Positions 58,735 to 64,000 of a stretch of DNA of 64,000 nucleotides are shown here, in pieces (positions within the stretch are counted from its first letter, which is position 1; every line of letters begins with the position of its first letter). Source of the stretch: Bradyrhizobium sp. CCBAU 51765 (GTDB taxonomy: Bacteria > Pseudomonadota > Alphaproteobacteria > Rhizobiales > Xanthobacteraceae); contig NZ_CP030038.1 of assembly GCF_015291725.1 (NCBI RefSeq), forward strand, positions 4,763,001-4,827,000, given 5' to 3'. The notes beneath the pieces were generated by a model, which saw only the letters and a list, made by a program, of their open reading frames with translations, had not been told where the DNA came from and did no database searches. A program made the position numbers and the translations under genes.

Positions 58735-60582
58735 ATGAAGCCGCACCTGCCCGCCGCCTCCGCCTGGACCCGCTCAAAACCGCCTTTGCTGCGGTTCCTG
58801 GACAATTGCCTCAGCGAATTCTCCGCCGAGACCTCGGGCCATGTCGCCGACTACATTCCCGAGCTCGGCAAGGCCGACCCTGCCTATTTCGGCATCAGCC
58901 TCGCCACACTGGACGGCCATGTCTATGAAGTGGGCGACAGCCGGGTGCCCTTCACCATCCAATCGATGTCAAAACCCTTCGTGTTCGCTCTGGCGCTGGA
59001 CCTGCTCGGCGCCGGGACGGTCGAGAGCGCGATCGGCGTCGAGCCATCGGGCGATCCCTTCAACTCGATCCGGCTCAATTCCGACAACCATCCGTTCAAC
59101 CCGATGGTCAATGCCGGCGCGATCGCCTGCACCGGGCTGATCTACGACAGCAAGGGCGTGGAGGCCTTCGAGCAGATTCGCACTGCGCTCAGCCGCTTTG
59201 CCGGACGCGACCTCGCGCTCGACGAGGCCGTCTATGCTTCCGAAAGCCAGACCGGCGACCGCAACCGCGCCATCGGCTATCTGCTGAAGACCAATGCGGT
59301 CATCTCGGACAATGTCGCCGGTGTCCTCGACGTCTATTTCCGGCAATGCGCCGTGCTGGTCACCGCGCGTGACATCGCGGTGATGGCGGCCACGCTCGCC
59401 AATCGCGGCGTCAATCCTGTCACGGGCGAGCAGGTGCTGAGCGCTTACGCGATCTCGCGCACGCTCTCGGTGATGACGTCGTCGGGCATGTACGACTATG
59501 CCGGCGAGTGGATCTACCGCATCGGCATTCCCGCCAAGAGCGGCGTCGGTGGCGGCATCCTGGCCGCCCTGCCCGCTCGCCTCGGACTCGGCAGCTATTC
59601 ACCGCGCCTCGACAAGCACGGCAACAGCGTGCGCGGCATCAAGGTGTGCGAGGCGCTGTCCTCACATTACGATCTTCACATGCTCAACCGCAGCGACGAC
59701 GCGCGCAACGCCGTCATCGCGGACTACGACATCGGCAAGAGCCCGTCGCGTCGCGTACGCCGCCCGCAGGAGCGCGAGATCTTGGCGGCGCACGAACAGG
59801 AGGTGCGGATCATCGAGCTGGTCGGCACGCTGTCGCTGTCCGCGGTCGACTACGTCTCGCGGCGCCTTGCCGGCCGGCCGCGGCCGCAATTCGTAATCTT
59901 CGATCTGCACCGCGTGACCTCGACCACGCGTGCCGGCGCGCGGCTGGTCGCCGAAGCGTTCGAGGAGCTTGCGGCGCTGAACGTGACCGTCGTGCTGTCA
60001 GGCGTCAGGCGTGCCTCCAAGGAATGGAACACGTTGCGTGAATGGACCGCCGAGCTGAAGAACGTCCGCGACTTCTACCTGCTCGACACCGCGATCGAAT
60101 GGGCCGAAGACCAGATCGTGTATCGCTACGGCGGCTCGATCGATTTTCACGAGACCACGGAGCTCGCCGAGCAGCCACTGCTGACGGGGCTGAGCGAGGA
60201 AGAGCTGACGGATCTCGCCTCGCTCTGCACCGTCAGGACCTATCAGTCCGGCGCGAAGATTCTCACGACCGGCGATCCTGCGGATGCCCTGTACTTCCTG
60301 CGCAGCGGCGCGGTGCACGTCACCTTGCCCGACGGCATCAGGCTCGCGACGCTCACCGCCGGCATGGCATTCGGCGAGATGGCACTGCTGGAGGCAACGC
60401 GTTCTGCCGACGTGTCAGCCGACATGGCGGCAACCGCATGCGAGGTGTCGCTGAAGGATTTCGAACGCTTCCGCAAGCAGCATCCACGCGCCAGCGAATG
60501 CATCATGCGCAACCTCGCCCAGCTGCTGGCCGACCGCCTGATCGTCGCCAACGCGAAGGTGGATATTCTGACGTCGACGTAA
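58735..60582 (+). CDS. glsA: Glutaminase A fused to STAS and cyclic-nucleotide-binding domains
   Basis: A 615-residue three-domain protein. Residues about 20-325 form a serine-dependent glutaminase with the nucleophile pair Ser77-x-x-Lys80 (QSMSKPF) and NPMVNAGAIA. Residues about 355-470 resemble a STAS domain (VGTLSLSAVDYVSRRL, VIFDLHRVTSTTRAGARLV). Residues about 488-605 form a cNMP-binding domain whose phosphate cassette (FGEMALLEATRSADV) keeps Glu548 and Arg556 needed for cAMP/cGMP. The likely activity is hydrolysis of glutamine to glutamate with nucleotide-dependent control. It is coupled to the TRAP permease gene. The ATG at 58735 was chosen over a TTG at 58714. Confidence 0.92.
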   Translation: MKPHLPAASAWTRSKPPLLRFLDNCLSEFSAETSGHVADYIPELGKADPAYFGISLATLDGHVYEVGDSRVPFTIQSMSKPFVFALALDLLGAGTVESAIGVEPSGDPFNSIRLNSDNHPFNPMVNAGAIACTGLIYDSKGVEAFEQIRTALSRFAGRDLALDEAVYASESQTGDRNRAIGYLLKTNAVISDNVAGVLDVYFRQCAVLVTARDIAVMAATLANRGVNPVTGEQVLSAYAISRTLSVMTSSGMYDYAGEWIYRIGIPAKSGVGGGILAALPARLGLGSYSPRLDKHGNSVRGIKVCEALSSHYDLHMLNRSDDARNAVIADYDIGKSPSRRVRRPQEREILAAHEQEVRIIELVGTLSLSAVDYVSRRLAGRPRPQFVIFDLHRVTSTTRAGARLVAEAFEELAALNVTVVLSGVRRASKEWNTLREWTAELKNVRDFYLLDTAIEWAEDQIVYRYGGSIDFHETTELAEQPLLTGLSEEELTDLASLCTVRTYQSGAKILTTGDPADALYFLRSGAVHVTLPDGIRLATLTAGMAFGEMALLEATRSADVSADMAATACEVSLKDFERFRKQHPRASECIMRNLAQLLADRLIVANAKVDILTST

Positions 60583-60611
60583 TGAGCGCCGACGCTGTTC
60601 CACAAGAAGTC

Positions 60612-60685
60612 GTCATGCCCGGGCTTGTCCCGGGCTTCGTACTGCTTGGCAAGACGTGGATGGCCGGGACAAGCCCGGCCATGAC
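60612..60685. repeat. Intergenic palindrome, 'GTCATGGCCGGGCTTGTCCC' family
   Basis: Arms GTCATGCCCGGGCTTGTCCC and GGGACAAGCCCGGCCATGAC between the convergent glutaminase and MazG-like genes. Confidence 0.85.
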
Positions 60686-60706
60686 GCCGGACTTCCCAGC
60701 TCAAGC

Positions 60707-61009
60707 TTACCGGCTCGCCGCTTCGCTGATACGTCGCTTGATCTTGGCGGCACTGGCATCGAGCAGCGCGGATGGCTGCTGGCCGGTGGCGGCGCACAGG
60801 CAGGCCCAGTAGTAGACGACATCGCCGAGCTCTTCGACGAGACCCGCCTTGTCGAGCCAATCGTCGCGCAAGAGCTTCTTGATGTGGTCGGCGACCTCGC
60901 CGGATTCACCGGCAAGGCCAAGACCGAGATAGGACAACCGCTCGTTGGACGGATGCTCGTCGACTTTGGCAACGCCAGCGGCCCAAGCCGCATATTCATC
61001 GATCGTCAT
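60707..61009 (-). CDS. MazG-like nucleotide pyrophosphohydrolase
   Basis: A 100-residue all-alpha NTP pyrophosphatase domain. The Mg-binding helices read GLAGESGEVADHIKK and VEELGDVVYYWACLC, giving the family ExxE...ExxD pattern. It would hydrolyse a (d)NTP or related nucleotide to NMP and pyrophosphate as house-cleaning. It lies 26 bases downstream of the carboxymuconolactone-decarboxylase-like gene on the same strand, so co-transcription is likely. Confidence 0.88.
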   Translation of the reverse strand: MTIDEYAAWAAGVAKVDEHPSNERLSYLGLGLAGESGEVADHIKKLLRDDWLDKAGLVEELGDVVYYWACLCAATGQQPSALLDASAAKIKRRISEAASR

Positions 61010-61035
61010 CGGCTTCCCTCGCCGCTTCAGTCTGA

Positions 61036-61563
61036 TCAGCCCACCACTTCAGTGACCGGCTGGAGGTCGATCTCGAAGGTCTCCAGGAATTTCGAGGTCA
61101 TGATGTAGAAGCCGACCGAGAGCTGCAATTCGACCAGAGCGGCCGGCGTCAGCTTCGACGCGATCGCCTTGAACGTCGCGTCCGTCGGCTTCTTCAGCTT
61201 CACGACCTCGTCGGTAAAGGCGAGCGCGGCGCGCTGCACCTCATTGAAGCAGGACGCCGCCTGCCAGTTCTCGAGCGCCTCGTTCTGCTCGTCGGTGACG
61301 CCGACATTCTTGCCGATGCGCTTATGCGCGACGATCTCGTACGGCGCCTCACACAAGATGCCGGTGCGGGTGATCGCGAGCTCGCGTACGATCGGGTCGA
61401 GCTCGCCCTTGTGCCTGATAGCGCCCCCCAAGCGGCAGTACTGCTCGAAGTAGCTCGGCGAGTGCGCCATCATGCGGAAGATGTTGGCATGACGGTTCTT
61501 GTCGAGGATTTCGCGGGTGCGGTCGGATGCCTTGGACGGGTCGCTGTACTGAATGCGGGCCAT
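61036..61563 (-). CDS. Carboxymuconolactone decarboxylase family protein
   Basis: A 175-residue AhpD-like protein. The core IVRELAITRTGILCEAPYEI then VAHKRIGKNVGV matches the family, but only one Cys is present where AhpD peroxidoreductases have CxxC. A thiol-disulfide role is therefore unlikely; decarboxylase or another lyase activity is possible. AGGAAA precedes the ATG at 61563, favouring it over one 63 bases upstream. Confidence 0.85.
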   Translation of the reverse strand: MARIQYSDPSKASDRTREILDKNRHANIFRMMAHSPSYFEQYCRLGGAIRHKGELDPIVRELAITRTGILCEAPYEIVAHKRIGKNVGVTDEQNEALENWQAASCFNEVQRAALAFTDEVVKLKKPTDATFKAIASKLTPAALVELQLSVGFYIMTSKFLETFEIDLQPVTEVVG

Positions 61564-61837
61564 GATTTTCCTGAAGTTTTCCCTGAGCTTTTGATGCTTT
61601 TTGTCGTTGCGGGGATAAGTTCCCACAGACTCTATTCGCGGGCGGACGCAGGAGCAACATCATCGAGTCAAATTGCCGCCGCATTGCTGATCGACCCTGA
61701 GACAGTCGATATTCGCCGCGTGGGGACAAATCGCGGTGAGTACTCGCAAGTGGGGTGTTCCGAGTAAAAAACAATTGGCCGTCGGGTGCGCTAGCCGCGC
61801 AACGATGAGTCATGCCCAAGTCTAGGGAGAGAACGGC

Positions 61838-61939
61838 ATGAAGGAAGCCACCAAGGGGGCGGCCTCGGGAGCGCTCGCGCATATGCTGGCGGTGACAGCG
61901 ATGCTCGTCATCGCCAGCATCTTGTTCTACGGGCGTTAG
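61838..61939 (+). CDS. 33-residue single-helix membrane protein
   Basis: A short ORF, MKEATKGAASGALAHMLAVT then AMLVIASILFYGR, preceded by AGGGAGAG seven bases upstream. Residues about 12-31 form one hydrophobic helix ending in a charged Arg, with a basic N-terminus. The strong ribosome-binding site, typical third-position GC and clean topology support a genuine small protein. No family is recognised. It is transcribed alone between two minus-strand genes. Confidence 0.6.
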   Translation: MKEATKGAASGALAHMLAVTAMLVIASILFYGR

Positions 61940-61958
61940 TTCGAGTTTTAGCGTTTTC

Positions 61959-62038
61959 GTCATTCCGGGGTGGCCCTCGCACAGGCCAAGCCCAGAATAC
62001 CCGTTCCAGGCTCGGTCGTATGACCGCCCCCGAATGAC
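61959..62038. repeat. Intergenic palindrome, 'GTCATTCCGGGG' family
   Basis: Arms GTCATTCCGGGG and CCCCCGAATGAC around a diverged centre, after the small membrane protein gene and 9 bases before the DUF35 stop codon. Confidence 0.7.
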
Positions 62039-62047
62039 GGATCCCCG

Positions 62048-62407
62048 CTATTTGCTCTTGGTAAAGTACGGCACCAACTTTCCCGCAAAGGGCTTGAAGC
62101 TCGCGACGACCGAATCGCCGATGGCGAGATCGTTCGCGCCGTGCGCCATCATGCGAAATCCCTCGACGCAATCGACCAGCAGGATGTTGTAGGGCACGTG
62201 CGCGCGCGTCTCGGGTGTTGCCGCGCGGCAGACCAATGAGGTCGCGTAGACCCTGCCCTTGCCGCTGGCGCGCTGCTCGCGCGGATCAGGTGCGCCGCAG
62301 GCCGCGCAGAAGGCGCGGTGGAAATACTGCACATGGCCGCACGCGTCACAGGCCTGAAACGTGATCGCCTCTTCGCCCTTGGTCCAGTCCGCGAGACGCT
62401 CGCTCAT
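62048..62407 (-). CDS. Zn-ribbon/OB-fold protein (DUF35 family)
   Basis: A 119-residue protein with an N-terminal rubredoxin-like zinc ribbon (Cys20, Cys23, Cys34, Cys37 in FQACDACGHV and FCAACGAP) and a C-terminal OB fold (GRVYATSLV, YNILLVDCVEGFRMMAHG). DUF35 proteins form complexes with thiolase-fold partners, delivering acyl-CoA substrates, as in bacterial steroid side-chain aldolases and archaeal HMG-CoA synthase. Its ATG overlaps the stop of the thiolase-fold gene by four bases, so the partners are coupled. Confidence 0.92.
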   Translation of the reverse strand: MSERLADWTKGEEAITFQACDACGHVQYFHRAFCAACGAPDPREQRASGKGRVYATSLVCRAATPETRAHVPYNILLVDCVEGFRMMAHGANDLAIGDSVVASFKPFAGKLVPYFTKSK

Positions 62408-63540
62408 CGCACCCGCTCCAGGAACATACTCACGTGGGACGACAGCACGCCGCCGTCGCCGTGCAGCAGCGCAATCGAGGCATCGCGCACCTGCCGATTC
62501 GTCGCCCGGCCCGTCATCTGCAAATGCGCCTCGACCAGATGCGCCATGGCGCCGCCGACGCCGCAATGGCCGTAGCTGAGCAGACCGCCATGGGTGTTGA
62601 GCGGCATGGCGCCGTCGCGGCCGAAATGGCCGGCGCGGACGCGCGCGGCCGCCTCGCCGCGGCCGGCAAGGCCAAGGTCTTCAAGCAGCATCGCAAGCGT
62701 GATGGTGAAGCTGTCGTAGAGCGCGGCGTAACGCACGTCGGAGATGGCAAGGCCTGTCGCCTGCCTGGCGTGCGCGATGGAGATCTCGGCACCGAGCTCG
62801 CTGAGGCCAGGCGCGGCCGTGACATGCTGATGGGTATGCGCCTGGGCGCAGCCGCGGATGCGCACACCCGCGTCCCCTGTCTGCTCGCGGCTGACGACGA
62901 ACGCCGCACCGCCGTCGGAGACCGGGCAGCAGTCGAGCAGCTTGAGCGGCATCGCCACCGGCTTGGAGGCCATGACGTCGGCGATCGTGATGGGATCGTG
63001 AAATTGCGCGCCGGGATGGGTGCAGGCGTGGCCGCGCATCAGCACCGCGAACTCGGCGAGGTCCTCTTCGGTCACGCCATATTCGTGCATGTAGCGGTTT
63101 GCGACGAGGCCGTAATAGGCGGGAATGGTCGGGCCGAGCGGCACCTCGTAGTCGGGATGGCCGACCTGCGCCAGCGCCTGGATCGAGGCATCGCGGCTCT
63201 GTCCGGTGAGGCGGTTCTCGCCGGCGACGACGAGCACGTGGCGCACGACGCCTGCGTCGACGAGCTGGTGCGCGAGCATCGTCATCGCGAGTCCTGTGGC
63301 GCCACCGACCTGCACGGCATGGGCGTAAGACGGACGAATCCCGAAATGCTCGGCAAAGACGGTGGCGAGCATGATGTGCGGGGAAACGGTGGAGTAGCCG
63401 CAAAGGATGCCGTCGATGTCCGAGCGCGTCAGCCCGGCATCGTCGAGCGCGGCTTGGGCGGCCTTGCTCATCAGGTCGAGCGAGGACGAGCCTTCGTGCT
63501 TGCCGAACGGCGTGAGGCCGACGCCGGTGATGAAGCTCAT
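62404..63540 (-). CDS. Thiolase-fold protein (SCP2/lipid-transfer type) lacking the nucleophilic Cys
   Basis: A 378-residue thiolase-superfamily protein. At the position of the N-terminal nucleophile (usually NN-x-C-x-SG/TG) it reads HAVQVGGATGLAM, so Cys is replaced by Gly80. The C-terminal Cys motif is also altered (LLHGDGGVL), and GHP becomes GHC (SYGHCGVGGA). This pattern is shared with thiolase-fold aldolases such as Ltp2 that work with DUF35 partners. Classical thiolysis is therefore unlikely; C-C lyase/aldolase chemistry or another acyl-CoA reaction is inferred. Confidence 0.9.
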   Translation of the reverse strand: MSFITGVGLTPFGKHEGSSSLDLMSKAAQAALDDAGLTRSDIDGILCGYSTVSPHIMLATVFAEHFGIRPSYAHAVQVGGATGLAMTMLAHQLVDAGVVRHVLVVAGENRLTGQSRDASIQALAQVGHPDYEVPLGPTIPAYYGLVANRYMHEYGVTEEDLAEFAVLMRGHACTHPGAQFHDPITIADVMASKPVAMPLKLLDCCPVSDGGAAFVVSREQTGDAGVRIRGCAQAHTHQHVTAAPGLSELGAEISIAHARQATGLAISDVRYAALYDSFTITLAMLLEDLGLAGRGEAAARVRAGHFGRDGAMPLNTHGGLLSYGHCGVGGAMAHLVEAHLQMTGRATNRQVRDASIALLHGDGGVLSSHVSMFLERVR

Positions 63541-63554
63541 ACTCTCTCCCCCTC

Positions 63555-63635
63555 GTCATTCCGGGGCGGTCCGCAGGACCGAACCCGGAATCTCGAGATT
63601 CCGGGTTCGATGCTGACGCATCGCCCCGGAATGAC
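63555..63635. repeat. Intergenic palindrome, 'GTCATTCCGGGGCG' family
   Basis: Arms GTCATTCCGGGGCG and CGCCCCGGAATGAC with an inner perfect pair (AACCCGGAATCTCGAG / ATTCCGGGTT). It is the most regular copy of this family in the window. Confidence 0.85.
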
Positions 63636-63665
63636 GGATGAGAGATTGCGCGCCATCACTCCTCC

Positions 63666-64000
63666 CTACTCCGGCGCGTCACGCGTGACGCCGTCGCGCA
63701 CCATGGCGGCGATCTCGTCCTGGGAGTAGCCGATCTCGCGCAGGATCTCCGCTCCATGCTCGTTGAGCCGCGGCGCCAGGCGCACCGGCTCGGCCTCGGT
63801 CTCGGACCAGGTCGCCGTCACCTTCATGCTGCGAATCGGACCTTCGGTCGGATGCGTGACCACCGGAAAAAAACCTGTCGCCTCCAGATGCTCGTCGTGC
63901 AGGATCGAGGCGAGGTCGTGCATCGGCATGACCGGCACGTCGGCCCTGGTGAGCAGGTCGATCCACTCGGCCGTGGTGCGCGTCTCGAAGATGCGCGCAA
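63666..64000 (-). CDS. CaiB/BaiF family CoA-transferase, C-terminal part
   Basis: Only the last 111 residues are in the window; the frame stays open to the edge. TTAEWIDLLTRADVPVMPMH, then VVTHPTEGPIRSMKVTATWS, LAPRLNEHGAEILREIGYS and EIAAMVRDG are the usual C-terminal elements of class III CoA-transferases, which move CoA between carboxylic acids. It lies 125 bases upstream of the thiolase-fold gene and may supply its acyl-CoA substrate. Confidence 0.92.
   Translation of the reverse strand, partial: ARIFETRTTAEWIDLLTRADVPVMPMHDLASILHDEHLEATGFFPVVTHPTEGPIRSMKVTATWSETEAEPVRLAPRLNEHGAEILREIGYSQDEIAAMVRDGVTRDAPE

Noticed and set aside
1..64000. tRNA, rRNA, prophage or transposase genes
   Set aside because: No cloverleaf-like sequence, rRNA segment, integrase, terminase or transposase motif was found on either strand by reading.

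Overview
The window looks like chromosomal DNA of an alphaproteobacterium of the Rhizobiales, most likely Bradyrhizobium or a close relative. This is inferred from the high GC content, the valine catabolism set, the rlmE/ppx and guaA/guaB surroundings, the many paralogous acyl-CoA enzymes, and the dense intergenic palindromic repeats. I see no rRNA, tRNA, CRISPR array, phage or insertion sequence.

Layout. 1-3.6 kb: a serine hydrolase cut by the window edge, a secreted Ntn-hydrolase, and a TetR regulator divergent from a Rid-family protein across three near-identical palindromes. 3.6-6.35 kb: a small accessory patch with a decayed LysR tail, two PIN-domain toxin-antitoxin modules facing each other, and a frameshifted hypothetical gene. 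6.36-28 kb: mostly housekeeping genes, including guaA, a HxlR/MFS pair, a cold-shock gene with a long leader, an RsmB-type methyltransferase, guaB, an EmrB-type exporter, rlmE with ppx/gppA, an orphan molybdenum hydroxylase large subunit, an Uup-type ABC-F protein and a D-threonine-aldolase/D-serine-dehydratase-like enzyme. 28-38.7 kb: a flavoprotein, then a valine/branched acyl-CoA operon on the minus strand (mmsA, acyl-CoA dehydrogenase, 3-hydroxyisobutyryl-CoA hydrolase, mmsB, acyl-CoA synthetase, MaoC hydratase, SDR) with a divergent LysR regulator. 38.8-44.5 kb: TetR/thioesterase, crotonase, acetyl-CoA acetyltransferase, an MFS carrier and a secreted protein.

44.6-49.6 kb holds a full FAD-binding D-2-hydroxyacid dehydrogenase-type gene, an orphan TadG/TadE/TadE-like trio, and a truncated copy of the same FAD gene on the far side. 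50.5-60.6 kb is the most system-like region. An IclR regulator, a carboxyltransferase and a GMC oxidoreductase run one way. A stand-alone biotinyl carrier, a TAXI solute-binding protein, a fused TRAP permease and a glutaminase-STAS-cNMP fusion run the other way. Overlapping palindromes lie in the shared promoter region. I infer a co-regulated uptake and metabolism module whose substrate is not evident. 60.7-64 kb: MazG-like and carboxymuconolactone decarboxylase-like proteins, a 33-residue membrane protein, a DUF35 protein coupled to a thiolase-fold protein that lacks the nucleophilic cysteine, and the C-terminus of a CaiB-type CoA-transferase.

About nine families of intergenic palindromic repeats separate genes throughout. 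Several end within a few bases of stop codons, and one overlaps a stop codon. Starts were chosen from ribosome-binding sites, 1-4 base overlaps and family N-termini, and often lie downstream of the longest possible start.
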